DNA of 25,527 bases from Spongiibacteraceae bacterium UBA5047 (GTDB lineage Bacteria; Pseudomonadota; Gammaproteobacteria; Pseudomonadales; Spongiibacteraceae), in assembly GCA_002415025.1 (NCBI GenBank), contig DIBR01000032.1, positions 27,173 to 52,699 of the forward strand, in the 5' to 3' direction. Positions 14,426 to 22,469 of this stretch are shown in pieces; position 1 is the first letter of the stretch; every line of letters starts with the position of its first letter. The notes below the pieces were generated by a model. It was not told the origin of the DNA. It ran no database searches and was given only the letters and a program-made list of their open reading frames with translations. Position numbers and translations under genes: made by a program.

Positions 14426-15433
14426 ATGAGCACGCAACCAACCCAAATCCGATTCGCCAGGCCTGCGCAAGGTGTTCCGGACAATGACACATGGGCTGTC
14501 ACCCATGAGCCGGTACCTGACCCGCAAGACGGCGAAATTACAATCAAAGTACGCTATCTGTCGATTGATCCCGCAATAAAGGGTTGGATTACCGACAAAA
14601 AGAGTTATATCGAGGCCGTAAAGCCGGGGGAGGTCATGCGGGGCTTTGGTGTGGCGGAAGTCATTGCCAGTCGCTCGGACTACTTCAAGGTTGGTGATTT
14701 CTGTACCGGTTTTACCGGCATTCAAACCCACGCAACGATGGACAGCCGACAGCTTCGCAAGATCGACCCTAATCTGGCTCCCTTATCGCGCTTTATGGGT
14801 GGGTTGGGTATGCCCGGATTTACGGCGTATTTTGGCCTTCTGGATATCGGTAACCCGCAGCCTGGTGAGACAGTAGTGGTTTCTTCCGCGGCCGGAGCCG
14901 TTGGTCACGTGGTAGCCCAGATCGCAAAACTCAAGGGTTGCCGTGTGGTCGGTATTGCCGGTGGCCCGGAGAAATGTGCTTACTTGCGCGATGACCTGAA
15001 ACTGGATGCCGTGATCGATTACCGCGAGGGGAGTCTGCTCGAGGCGCTGAGCGAGGCCGCGCCCAAAGGTGTTGATGTTTACTTTGACGGCGTAGGCGGG
15101 GAGACGCTGGATGCGGTGCTGATGATAGCCAATCGCCATGCGCGCATTATTGCCTGTGGAGCTGTATCCACCTACGCGCAGATGGACGCGCCGCAAGGCC
15201 TTAAAAATTACACGTTGGTAATTACCCAAAGCTTGATGATTAAAGGCTTTACCATGCGCGATTATATGCACCGGATCAAAGAAGCTTTTGTGGACCTGCT
15301 AACCTGGGAGCACGAAGGCAAGATCGTTTTTCGCGAGCACATTCTCGAGGGTATCGAGTGTTATCCGGACGCAGTAAAAATGATCTTCGCGGGTAAGAAT
15401 AACGGCAAGCTGATGATCAAACTGGGCGACTGA
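14426..15433 (+). CDS. NADP-dependent medium-chain reductase, CurA/PTGR-like
   Basis: A zinc-free medium-chain dehydrogenase/reductase of 335 residues. The N-terminal GroES-like domain carries YLSIDPAIKGW and MRGFGVAEVIASRSDYFKVGD, and the Rossmann domain has VVSSAAGAVGHVVAQIAKLKGC followed by GGPEKC, all as in NADPH-dependent curcumin reductase and prostaglandin reductases, which reduce alpha,beta-unsaturated carbonyls. The likely reaction is reduction of an enone intermediate in the cytoplasm. AGCAGG lies 9 nt before ATG 14426; the upstream ATG at 14378 would begin inside the copy C operator, so I rejected it. It is the first gene of a five-gene plus-strand run, and its TGA is 3 nt from the next ATG. 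Confidence 0.92.
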   Translation: MSTQPTQIRFARPAQGVPDNDTWAVTHEPVPDPQDGEITIKVRYLSIDPAIKGWITDKKSYIEAVKPGEVMRGFGVAEVIASRSDYFKVGDFCTGFTGIQTHATMDSRQLRKIDPNLAPLSRFMGGLGMPGFTAYFGLLDIGNPQPGETVVVSSAAGAVGHVVAQIAKLKGCRVVGIAGGPEKCAYLRDDLKLDAVIDYREGSLLEALSEAAPKGVDVYFDGVGGETLDAVLMIANRHARIIACGAVSTYAQMDAPQGLKNYTLVITQSLMIKGFTMRDYMHRIKEAFVDLLTWEHEGKIVFREHILEGIECYPDAVKMIFAGKNNGKLMIKLGD

Positions 15434-15436
15434 GTG

Positions 15437-16594
15437 ATGGCCAATCCAATCGTACTCTATGGCGCGCCCATGTCACTGTTTACCGGCAAGGTGCGGTCTT
15501 ATCTGCGCAAGCAAGGTATACCCTTTGACGAACGTATGCCGGGCAGTCCGCGTTGCAAGGAACAGGTTTTTCCTGAAATTAAACGTCGCGTGGTGCCGGT
15601 GGTGGAATTACCGGACGGGCGATTCATTCAGGACTCCGTGGATATCATCGACCATTTTGAAGCGCAGCCCGCGCGCCGATTTTCTGTTTACCCGTCCGAC
15701 CCCGCACAGCGACTCACAGCCTTGATTCTGGATTTGTTTGGCAGCGAGGGCCTGTTCAAGGTTGCCATGCATTTTCGCTGGAGTTTTCCGGAGGAGAACA
15801 ATGCCTTTCTAGAGCGCGAATTCGGTGACCATATTGTACCCGGCGCTGATCAGGCGACCGTGTTGTCGATTGCCGAAGCGGGTATGGAACCGATGCGCAA
15901 GTATCTGCCGTTAATGGGTGTCAGCGCCGATAGTGCTCCGCTAATTGAAGCGCAATACAACGATGTATTGGCGCTACTTGATGAGCACTTCTCGGCATAT
16001 CCCTATCTTTTAGGCGGTTTGCCGACCGTTGCCGACTATGGCCTGTTTGCACCGCTTTACGCGCACTGCGGCAGAGACCCTTATCCCAGTGCCCTCATGA
16101 AAAGCAAAGCCCAGCGCGTGTATCGATGGCTGGAGAGAATGCAGGCGCCGGACCGGGATATGCCGGAGTTTGGAGAATACGAGGAATCCCTGTTTGGCGA
16201 CGATGCCATCCCCGATACGGTATGCCGACTGATGGCCCTGGTGGCAGAGGATTTTCTGCCCGAACTGCAGCAGACCGTCGCGGTAATAAACCATCATCTG
16301 GACGCGATGCCGGCAGATGTTGCGGGGCAGTGCGTGACCGCAAAACCCCATATAAAAATGCTCGACGCGATGCGATACCGCTTTCGCGGCGAGATGCTCG
16401 ACGGCATGGTGGTTCCCTACCGTCTGACTATGTTGCAGCGCATTACTGACTTCTATGGGCAGTTGCCGCAAGGCGACCAGACTCGCGTAGCGGCCTTTTT
16501 CCGGCCGCTGGGGCTGGAACCCATACTGACCTTAACCGCGAATCGACGGGTAGAGCGCAAAGATCATATTGAGGTTTGGGGCGAAGCGAATTAA
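15437..16594 (+). CDS. Long GST-like protein (paralog of 22470-23618)
   Basis: A GST-fold protein of 385 residues, nearly twice the usual length. The N-terminal thioredoxin-like domain shows GAPMSLFTGKVRSYLRKQGI with Ser in the activation region, the cis-Pro in RVVPVVELPDG and IQDSVDIIDHFE as glutathione-contact motif. The helical domain has PYLLGGLPTVADYGLFAPLY, and an extra C-terminal part (about residues 230-385) ends NRRVERKDHIEVWGE. That tail and the whole layout match the protein at 22470-23618 on the other strand, making these a distinct subgroup. A GTG at 15434 precedes the ATG directly, and I prefer the ATG. Tight spacing after the reductase (3 nt) and before the dehalogenase (36 nt) indicates one operon. 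Glutathione conjugation or thiolysis of the pathway compound is inferred. Confidence 0.88.
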   Translation: MANPIVLYGAPMSLFTGKVRSYLRKQGIPFDERMPGSPRCKEQVFPEIKRRVVPVVELPDGRFIQDSVDIIDHFEAQPARRFSVYPSDPAQRLTALILDLFGSEGLFKVAMHFRWSFPEENNAFLEREFGDHIVPGADQATVLSIAEAGMEPMRKYLPLMGVSADSAPLIEAQYNDVLALLDEHFSAYPYLLGGLPTVADYGLFAPLYAHCGRDPYPSALMKSKAQRVYRWLERMQAPDRDMPEFGEYEESLFGDDAIPDTVCRLMALVAEDFLPELQQTVAVINHHLDAMPADVAGQCVTAKPHIKMLDAMRYRFRGEMLDGMVVPYRLTMLQRITDFYGQLPQGDQTRVAAFFRPLGLEPILTLTANRRVERKDHIEVWGEAN

Positions 16595-16630
16595 CTGTCA
16601 CCTCTTGCCGACGACTACGGGATATTAACG

Positions 16631-17542
16631 ATGAAAGTTTTGCGCACGCCGGACGCCTGTTTCGAGGGATTACCGGACTATGATTACGAACCTCACTACA
16701 CAACGATAAAGACCGACGACGGCACTGAACTGCGCCTGCATCACATAGACGAAGGTCCGGCAGATGCTGAACCGATCCTGTTGATGCACGGCAATCCAAC
16801 CTGGAGCTATCTCTACCGTCATATGATCCCCGGCTTGCTGAAAACCGGGCGGCGGGTCATCGCGCTGGATCTGGTCGGCTGCGGTCGGAGCGACAAGCCT
16901 GCGCGTAAAAAAGACTACACACTGGCCAGACACTGCGATTGGGTGACAAAGTGGTTGCTAGCCAATGATCTGAAAAATATTACGCTGTTCTGTCAGGATT
17001 GGGGCGGGATCATGGGGCTGTATATGGTCGCCCGACATCCGGAACGCTTTGATCGTGTGATTGCCTCCAATACCGGTGTTCCTGTGGGTAAAGGCAGCAA
17101 CCGATTTTTGCGATTATGGCAGGCGGGCATGCGCTATGCGCCGTTTTTTCCCTGGCGTCTGGTGTTCAGGAAAGCGCTGCAACGCAAGCTGACACCACAG
17201 GAATACGCAGCCTACGAGAAGGCGCCTTTTCCGAAGTTAAAGTATCAGGCCGGCATCATAAAATTTCCGACGCTGATCACGGTGTTTGCCGACCATCCTG
17301 AGTTGGCTGTCAATCGGGATACCTGGGAAAAACTGAAGTCATTCGACAAGCCCTTTTTGACGTTGTTCGGTAATCGCGATCCGGTCACCAAAGGCGTCGA
17401 GAAAGCCTTCCAGCGACATGTGACCGGAGCACGCGGGCAAGCGCACAAAATCATCGACGGGGGCGGGCATTTTATACAGGAAGAAAAGCCCGCTGAACTG
17501 GTTGCAGAAGTGCTCCGCTTTCTTGCGGATACTGACAAATGA
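16631..17542 (+). CDS. Haloalkane dehalogenase, subfamily I-like
   Basis: An alpha/beta-hydrolase of 303 residues carrying a complete haloalkane dehalogenase signature: HGNPTWSYLYR oxyanion segment, nucleophile Asp123 in CQDWGG with halide-stabilising Trp124, a second candidate Trp163 in the cap (LRLWQAGM), catalytic acid Asp250 in GNRDPVT and base His280 in GGHFIQEEKP. The Asp after the nucleophile strand and the Trp pair are the HLD-I (DhlA/DmbC-type) arrangement. The reaction replaces a carbon-bound halogen with hydroxyl by water. Epoxide hydrolases share the fold but lack this Trp pattern and carry cap tyrosines. It lies between a GST-like and an SDR gene; its TGA lies just ahead of the SDR start. 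The product alcohol would be a logical SDR substrate. Confidence 0.9.
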   Translation: MKVLRTPDACFEGLPDYDYEPHYTTIKTDDGTELRLHHIDEGPADAEPILLMHGNPTWSYLYRHMIPGLLKTGRRVIALDLVGCGRSDKPARKKDYTLARHCDWVTKWLLANDLKNITLFCQDWGGIMGLYMVARHPERFDRVIASNTGVPVGKGSNRFLRLWQAGMRYAPFFPWRLVFRKALQRKLTPQEYAAYEKAPFPKLKYQAGIIKFPTLITVFADHPELAVNRDTWEKLKSFDKPFLTLFGNRDPVTKGVEKAFQRHVTGARGQAHKIIDGGGHFIQEEKPAELVAEVLRFLADTDK

Positions 17543-17556
17543 TTCCCGGAGAACAG

Positions 17557-18348
17557 ATGAAGCCTGAGTACCGCTCCGAGCGCCGCGTACTGATTACCGG
17601 TGCAGCCGGGGGGCTCGGCAAGGCCCTGGCTTTTGCATTTGCTAAACGGGATTGGCGAGTGGCGGTCTGTGATGTCGACACCGAAGGTTTGGCCGCTACT
17701 GCGGAGCAGCTACGGTCACAGGGGGCGCAGATACTGACAGCGCGCTGCGATGTTACTGTTGACGATGATCTGAAGCGTCTGCGCGAGCGTTGCGAAAGCG
17801 AATGGGGTGGCCTCGATGTGCTGATCAATAATGCCGGCGTGGCATCTATGGGGGCTATTCACAAAGAGCCACTGGCACGCTGGCAGCGATTGATCGACAT
17901 TAATCTGCTGGGGGTGGTTCGCGGGTGTCGGAATTTTGTTCCCTTGTTCAAACAGCAAGGTGGCGGACATATCGTTAACATTGCGTCTATCGCCGGTATT
18001 GCCAACACCCCGTATATGTGTGCTTACAATGCAACCAAGGCGGCAGTCATCAGTTTATCGGAAACGCTGCTGGTTGAGCTAAAGCCCGGCAATATTGGCG
18101 TAACTGTGGTCTGTCCGGCCATGTTTAAAACGGGTATTGCCCAGCATGCTGCGATCAACAATCCAAAACTCAAGACAGCGCTCGAGTCTGAAATGGAAAA
18201 ATCGCCGATCACTGCAGGTGATATTGCAGAACGGGTTTTCGGCGCGGTTGAACGCAGAAAGTTTTTGCTGATACCGCATCGTGCCAGTCGCTGGCAGTGG
18301 CGCGTAAAACGTGTTTCATCGAGACTCTACCGTTGCTTGTTCCTATAG
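17557..18348 (+). CDS. Short-chain dehydrogenase/reductase (SDR)
   Basis: A classical SDR of 263 residues. Seen: cofactor loop TGAAGGLG near the N terminus, VAVCDVDTEG with an Asp after the second strand that favours NAD over NADP, NNAG, catalytic Ser in IASIAG and the YNATK active-site Tyr/Lys. The basic C-terminal end (HRASRWQWRVKRVSSRLYR) resembles SDRs that associate with membranes. GGAG at 17548-17551 lies 5 nt from ATG 17557; an ATG at 17539 that overlaps the previous stop is an alternative giving 6 more residues. The likely step is oxidation of an alcohol, perhaps the one made by the adjacent dehalogenase, by inference from order. It is followed by a 124-nt gap and the thioesterase. 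Confidence 0.93.
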   Translation: MKPEYRSERRVLITGAAGGLGKALAFAFAKRDWRVAVCDVDTEGLAATAEQLRSQGAQILTARCDVTVDDDLKRLRERCESEWGGLDVLINNAGVASMGAIHKEPLARWQRLIDINLLGVVRGCRNFVPLFKQQGGGHIVNIASIAGIANTPYMCAYNATKAAVISLSETLLVELKPGNIGVTVVCPAMFKTGIAQHAAINNPKLKTALESEMEKSPITAGDIAERVFGAVERRKFLLIPHRASRWQWRVKRVSSRLYRCLFL

Positions 18349-18472
18349 CCCTAAATCCGAATGATCGTGTACAACCGGACATACACTGGCTTATCCCGCA
18401 TACTGTGAGCGTATCGGTGCGGCCGGGGAAATTTGAAGATATCCATAAGATTATTAAGGAGGCAATCATTCC

Positions 18473-18922
18473 ATGTCTGAGAAAGCGGAACAGGATCACT
18501 ACCTCGCGCTGGTGTCCATGTACAAGGCTGCGCCGGTAAATGCTTTTTATCTGCCGGAGATGGTAGTGAGCAAGGGTGAGGCGGTTATCGAAATCGAGGT
18601 GTCAGAAAAGCTGTTTCACTCGGCCGGTGCGGTTCACGGTTCGGTCTATTTCAAGATGCTCGACGATGCAGCCTTTTTTGCCGCGAACTCCTTGGAGCCT
18701 GACTATTTTGTGCTGACGACCTCATTCACCACCTATTTAACTCGCCCGGTCTCCGCGGGAAAGTTGAAATCGGTCGGCCGGGTAGTGAACAGCAACAAGA
18801 GCCAGTTTATTGCGGAATCGGTTGCCTACGACGAACAGGGACGGGAAATCGGTCGCGGCAATGGCATTTTTATGCGAAGCAAGATGCCGCTGGCTGAGGT
18901 GGCGGGCTATTCCGACCGCTAA
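18473..18922 (+). CDS. PaaI-type hotdog thioesterase
   Basis: A 149-residue single hotdog-fold protein. The central helix region AGAVHGSVYFKMLDDAAFFAA, with His55-Gly56 and acidic Asp64/Asp65, matches the PaaI thioesterase pattern, in which an acidic residue activates water to cleave an acyl-CoA. Later VGRVVNSNKSQFIAESVAYDEQGREIGRGNGIF is the standard strand ladder of the fold. AAGGAGG at 18456-18462 is the strongest ribosome site in the neighbourhood, suggesting high translation or independence from the upstream gene. The protein should release CoA from pathway intermediates in the cytoplasm. It is last in the plus-strand run and ends 9 nt before a hairpin terminator. The 124 nt upstream contain no recognised operator, only a loose GTGTA/TACAC inverted repeat near 18367-18386. 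Confidence 0.9.
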   Translation: MSEKAEQDHYLALVSMYKAAPVNAFYLPEMVVSKGEAVIEIEVSEKLFHSAGAVHGSVYFKMLDDAAFFAANSLEPDYFVLTTSFTTYLTRPVSAGKLKSVGRVVNSNKSQFIAESVAYDEQGREIGRGNGIFMRSKMPLAEVAGYSDR

Positions 18923-18931
18923 AGGGATTGG

Positions 18932-18955
18932 CAGGGTCTGACGAATCAGACCCTG
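18932..18955. terminator. Bidirectional intrinsic terminator
   Basis: CAGGGTCTG and CAGACCCTG make a perfect 9-bp stem with a 6-nt loop (ACGAAT), followed on the plus strand by AATTTT. It sits in the 44-nt gap between the convergent thioesterase and GST genes. The right-side T-run makes it a good terminator for the plus-strand operon; in the other orientation it has a weaker tail, so bidirectional use is inferred. Confidence 0.8.
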
Positions 18956-18966
18956 AATTTTCGGGC

Positions 18967-19608
18967 TTAGCTCAGGCCCAGTGCTTTGGCTTCCTTGTCG
19001 AGAATCGCCTTGACCTGTGGAATCTCCCGGACGCGGTTAATCAGCCCCGCCAGTTTCGGCCATTGGCCAGCGTCCACTTCATAGCCGGCATAGCCCGCGT
19101 TGTAGAAGGGGCTGGCGATGCTCATATCGGCCATAGAGAACTCGCCGAACACAAAACCGTCGGCGGGCGCCACGTCTTCCAGATAGTCGAGCAGGGGCGG
19201 CAATTGCTTGTCGATGATCTTGGCGACCAATGCCTCGTCGGGTTCCTGCTTGAAGGCGAACGGGCGCATAAAACGCTGAAAGAAAATACCGGCGGCCAGC
19301 TCTGCAACGGGGCCGGTCGTCAGATCTTCATACCAGTCGGCGCGTGCGCGATCCTTGAGATCAGCCGGATACATTGGCGTATCGGGGTAGGCGCTCTCAA
19401 GGTAGCGACAGATAACCTTCGAGTCTCCCAGTGTCAGGTCACCGTCAACGAGCGTGGGGATCTTTCCCAGCGGGTTGAGCTTTTGATAGTTTTCATCGCG
19501 CGCAAAAGGCATTTGCGGCACCAGCTCGTAGGGCACCTGCTTGATATCGAGCGATACCAGTACCTTGCGAACGAAAGGTGAGCCATACACTCCGTGAATT
19601 TTTATCAT
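18967..19608 (-). CDS. Glutathione S-transferase, standard length, Ser-type
   Basis: A canonical 213-residue GST. The N-terminal domain begins MIKIHGVYGSPFVRKVLVSL, with Ser10 in the position that activates glutathione in Ser-type classes, then NPLGKIPTLVDGD (cis-Pro) and LGDSKVICRYLE, the gamma-Glu contact. The C-terminal helical domain includes GEFSMADMSIASPF, the usual N-capping box region. It should conjugate glutathione to electrophiles, or catalyse a related reaction, in the cytoplasm. AGGAG overlaps the end of the preceding DUF2855 gene, 3 nt away, so it is translated from the same minus-strand operon, where it is the last gene before the terminator at 18932. Unlike the long GST-like paralogs it has no C-terminal extension. 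Confidence 0.93.
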   Translation of the reverse strand: MIKIHGVYGSPFVRKVLVSLDIKQVPYELVPQMPFARDENYQKLNPLGKIPTLVDGDLTLGDSKVICRYLESAYPDTPMYPADLKDRARADWYEDLTTGPVAELAAGIFFQRFMRPFAFKQEPDEALVAKIIDKQLPPLLDYLEDVAPADGFVFGEFSMADMSIASPFYNAGYAGYEVDAGQWPKLAGLINRVREIPQVKAILDKEAKALGLS

Positions 19609-19611
19609 CGT

Positions 19612-20715
19612 TTACTCCTGATCGGGGAGCAGTGAGGCCATAATGCCGACACTGCCCGGAACTTTATTATCCAGCAAATTGTGCCAGCTTTGGTCGACGG
19701 CTTCTGCCCCTTTTGACCAATCAACCTGAATAATGTTTTTGACTTTGCCGGAAATAGACAGGGTGGCTTCCATGGCTTTCATCATCAGTGCGCCCGGCCC
19801 CCACTCCTTGTCGCGCTTCGCGATCTGCGCAGGCGCAAAGAAAAATGTGGGTTTGGCGCCGGGCAGATCGCCGGCCTTGCCACCTTCTTCCCAGTGACTG
19901 GCGCCTACCATCGAGCTTTCAACAAGATTGTCTTTCAGGTGGTTGTGTAGGGCGCGGGTCAGTTTGACATCGCCCGACATGTCTATATAAGCGGTGGGAA
20001 GTGAGGGGTCTATCCCGGTCTCGTTGCCGTAGGTAATAATCTGGTCGCAGCAACCCAGAGAGTCCACGAAAGCGCTGTTGCGTTCGGAGGTCACGCCAAC
20101 CACTTTTTGGGAAACCTTGGGATCGTCGTGTAGCAACGTAGCCAGACCGAAGCCGGTTTTCGATGAGGCCGAGCCGACCACCACCTGTTGTGCACCGAAA
20201 AAATCATTGTCTATCAGATAATCGTAGAGTACATAACCGGTCGCAATCAGCGGGAACAGCAGGCAACGCTCGGTTTCAAATTGTCTGACGATGTCAGGTT
20301 CGTTCTGGGTGCGCCGGTAGGAGCTGTACAGGGCGGTACCGGGCAGCTCCTTGCGGTGGGGTGCAACATCAATAAAGCTGTCGTTGCGAATCTTGCCGGG
20401 TTGCAGAATGGTGTGGCTGCTCATCGGGAAAAAGCCATAGAGTCGCTCGCCCACCGCAATGTCGTCAGAGCGGGATTCGATGACATCGGCGCAGCCCCAC
20501 ACGGTCACCTTGCCCCAGTTGTCAGGTGCCGGATAAAACTTCCAGTAGCCTATAAAATCGCCGGACACAGCGTAGCTTACGTTGTTGGCGGTAAGCCCGA
20601 ACTTGTCTATGGCGACAATGATCTCGCCGGCGTCGATAGCGCGGAGAGGGTCATTGACGATTTTGGTATTGCGAAAGTCGCTGCGGTCTACCCACAGTTC
20701 GGTGCACTGGGTCAT
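19612..20715 (-). CDS. DUF2855 family protein (MDR-related)
   Basis: A 367-residue protein recognisable as DUF2855 from its N-terminal LWVDRSDFRNTKI, the block GLTANNVSYAVSGDFIGYWKF, and LPGTALYSSYRRT, with VVVGSASSKTGFGLATLL in place of the MDR nucleotide-binding loop. DUF2855 proteins look like divergent medium-chain reductases; no enzymatic activity is established that I know of. The SASSKT segment suggests retained dinucleotide binding. GGGAGAAG lies just before the ATG. It sits between the Nu-class GST (30 nt upstream) and the Ser-type GST (3 nt downstream), clearly one operon, so it may act on a glutathione adduct or an acyl intermediate, by inference. DUF2855 genes beside GSTs hint at a repeated partnership worth checking in other genomes. 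Confidence 0.85.
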   Translation of the reverse strand: MTQCTELWVDRSDFRNTKIVNDPLRAIDAGEIIVAIDKFGLTANNVSYAVSGDFIGYWKFYPAPDNWGKVTVWGCADVIESRSDDIAVGERLYGFFPMSSHTILQPGKIRNDSFIDVAPHRKELPGTALYSSYRRTQNEPDIVRQFETERCLLFPLIATGYVLYDYLIDNDFFGAQQVVVGSASSKTGFGLATLLHDDPKVSQKVVGVTSERNSAFVDSLGCCDQIITYGNETGIDPSLPTAYIDMSGDVKLTRALHNHLKDNLVESSMVGASHWEEGGKAGDLPGAKPTFFFAPAQIAKRDKEWGPGALMMKAMEATLSISGKVKNIIQVDWSKGAEAVDQSWHNLLDNKVPGSVGIMASLLPDQE

Positions 20716-20745
20716 GGTCTTCTCCCTGGTTGTTCTTTCGATAGT

Positions 20746-21429
20746 TTATTTTTGCAGCATCTTGTCGGCATTCTGGGTAAATTCTTTCTGGGCTTCTTCG
20801 TCTTCCAACAGGTTGTCGATGCTGAAAGGCACTTCCAGACCTTTTTGCATACCCGGCTGATCCCGCATGACATTCAGCCAGCGCTGCAGGTTGTCCAGGC
20901 CGTCTATGGATACGCCAGACCATTTGTGGGTGCGAACCCAGCACCAGTTGGCAATGTCTGCGATGGAATAATCATCAGCGAGCCATTCGTTCTGCCCGAG
21001 GCGAGTGTTCAGTACCTCAAACAGGCGGCGGCTTTCATTCTGGTAGCGGTCTATCGCGGGCTGAATCTTCTCGGGAAAATAGCGGAAAAACACATTGGCT
21101 TGCCCCATCATGGGACCAACGCCGCCCATCTGGAACATCAGCCACTGAATGACGTTGGCGCGCCCTTTGGCGTCGGCAGGTAACAGGCGACCGGCTTTCT
21201 CGGCGAGGTGAATCATAATGGCGCCGGATTCAAAGATCGGAAAATCGCCCAGCTCGCGGTCAACAATGGCCGGTATGCGGCCATTGGGGTTGATGGCCAG
21301 GAACTCGGGTTTTTTCTGCTCGCCCTCACTGATATTCACAAAGTGCGTGGTGTATTCAAACTCCAGCGCCTCCAGTGTGCAGGAGGCCTTGTGACCATTG
21401 GGTGTCGGTGCGGTATAGAGATCAATCAT
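20746..21429 (-). CDS. Nu-class glutathione S-transferase (YfcG/YghU-like)
   Basis: A 227-residue GST whose N terminus, MIDLYTAPTPNGHKASCTLE, is diagnostic for the Nu class (E. coli YfcG and YghU), including Thr9 and Asn11 that contact the glutathione sulfurs. NPNGRIPAIVDRE (cis-Pro), FESGAIMIHLAEK and the helical-domain segment WLMFQMGGVGPMMGQANVFF are also class hallmarks. Nu-class enzymes reduce disulfides using two bound glutathiones rather than chiefly conjugating, so a role in breaking mixed disulfides or glutathione adducts is likely. Its ATG overlaps the stop of the upstream long GST-like gene by 4 nt (ATGA), showing translational coupling within the five-gene minus-strand operon. Confidence 0.93.
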   Translation of the reverse strand: MIDLYTAPTPNGHKASCTLEALEFEYTTHFVNISEGEQKKPEFLAINPNGRIPAIVDRELGDFPIFESGAIMIHLAEKAGRLLPADAKGRANVIQWLMFQMGGVGPMMGQANVFFRYFPEKIQPAIDRYQNESRRLFEVLNTRLGQNEWLADDYSIADIANWCWVRTHKWSGVSIDGLDNLQRWLNVMRDQPGMQKGLEVPFSIDNLLEDEEAQKEFTQNADKMLQK

Positions 21430-22448
21430 GGTTGCGGCTCCAGATAGGGTAGGCAGTGAGTGTCACGAAGAAAGTCGATCAGCCCGGCATCGTGCTTTGC
21501 GTCCTGATATTTGTTCACCAGTATCTGAAGGCTGCCGGCTGGGTATTTAAAGGTATTCTGGTAGTAACGACGCCCTTCCATGGTGAGCTCTGTCGTTTTT
21601 TCTCCCGCAGCCCAGGCTTTCGCATTCGCCTGACTCCAGGCAAGAAAGTGCGGGGCGATTTCCCTTTCGTAAAGCGGTTTCAGCGTTGGGGCCAGTGAAT
21701 CCAGCGGCTCGAAATCGCCTTCCACAAGCGGATGATCCATGCGCTTGATCCACGCAACCACCGACGGCGCGCGGTCATTGAGAATTTTCTCGCAGCTGGG
21801 GTCTATCCAGGCCTGCCACAACTGACCCCAGAGTCCGAAATCGCCAAAGGCCGGTCGGCTACCGAACAGATAGGGCCGTTGCTTGAGATGGGCTTCCAGC
21901 ATATCCACCAGTGCGGCAAAGGATTCAACGAGTATCGGTGCGTTATTGTCATTGGCACCGGCAAAGGCCATGCGGGGGATCATGCGTTTGATGATCATGC
22001 GCTTCATGATCGGTGTTGCAACCAACGAGGCCCAGCCGAAGCCTTTACCCTCCACAATGCCTTGTGCAAGGGTGCGCCCCCGCCGTTGCTGATCGGCCGG
22101 GTAACCCCAGCGATAATGGAACATCAGCTTGTTGCCCCACTCGTCGCCGTATTCTTCCATCAGTTCCGACAGAAAACGCAGGGCGGGGTCCTGAGGGTGC
22201 AGTGACGGTTCCGGGTGGCGCTGCTCTAGTTGCTCGAGAATGGGTGTGGAGTCCTGTATGGCGCTGCCGTCCTGCAGAAAGAACAGCGGAATCAGCGGAA
22301 CCTTTGCATGGGCTTTGAACAGACTGTCATTGGCAAAGCGGTCGATCCATTCAAAGGGCAGATTTTTGAAACGCAGCGCTGAGCGGACTTTCACAGAGTA
22401 GCCTGATTCCGGTCGTCCCATCAGGCGATAATTTGCTGTTCTACTCAC
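21426..22448 (-). CDS. Long GST-like protein (paralog of 4897-5934)
   Basis: A 340-residue GST-fold protein. N-terminal domain: MGRPESGYSVKVRSALRFKN with Ser in the activation segment, cis-Pro in KVPLIPLFFLQDG, and IQDSTPILEQLE. Helical part: DEWGNKLMFHYRW, a basic patch MKRMIIKRMIPRM (about residues 147-159) and RPYLFGSRPAFGDFGLWGQL; the tail ends DTHCLPYLEPQP. It is closest in layout to the partial protein at the left window edge and to 4897-5934, forming one subgroup of the paralog family. The start is GTG, with GGGAGA 7 nt upstream. It lies 21 nt after the other long GST-like gene and overlaps the Nu-class GST by 4 nt. Having two long paralogs of different subgroups adjacent in one operon suggests hetero-oligomers or successive steps; this is inference. 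Confidence 0.88.
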   Translation of the reverse strand: MSRTANYRLMGRPESGYSVKVRSALRFKNLPFEWIDRFANDSLFKAHAKVPLIPLFFLQDGSAIQDSTPILEQLEQRHPEPSLHPQDPALRFLSELMEEYGDEWGNKLMFHYRWGYPADQQRRGRTLAQGIVEGKGFGWASLVATPIMKRMIIKRMIPRMAFAGANDNNAPILVESFAALVDMLEAHLKQRPYLFGSRPAFGDFGLWGQLWQAWIDPSCEKILNDRAPSVVAWIKRMDHPLVEGDFEPLDSLAPTLKPLYEREIAPHFLAWSQANAKAWAAGEKTTELTMEGRRYYQNTFKYPAGSLQILVNKYQDAKHDAGLIDFLRDTHCLPYLEPQP

Positions 22449-22469
22449 GGTTCAGTCTCCCGGAGAGGT

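Noticed and set aside
18367..18386. GTGTA/TACAC inverted repeat before the thioesterase as another operator
   Set aside because: The arms and 10-bp spacing do not match the shared motif, and no promoter boxes align with it.
12417..18922. Interpretation as a steroid or bile-acid degradation cluster
   Set aside because: The FATP/FadD6-type synthetase is compatible, but none of the diagnostic ketosteroid dehydrogenase, 9-alpha-hydroxylase or seco-steroid ring-cleavage genes is present.
18928..19581. Plus-strand open frame of 217 codons opposite the Ser-type GST
   Set aside because: It starts inside the terminator hairpin and is antisense to a canonical GST; no family features.
20188..21183. 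Long plus-strand open frame (331 codons) opposite DUF2855 and the Nu-class GST
   Set aside because: It spans two well-supported minus-strand genes and the gap between them, with no motif of its own.
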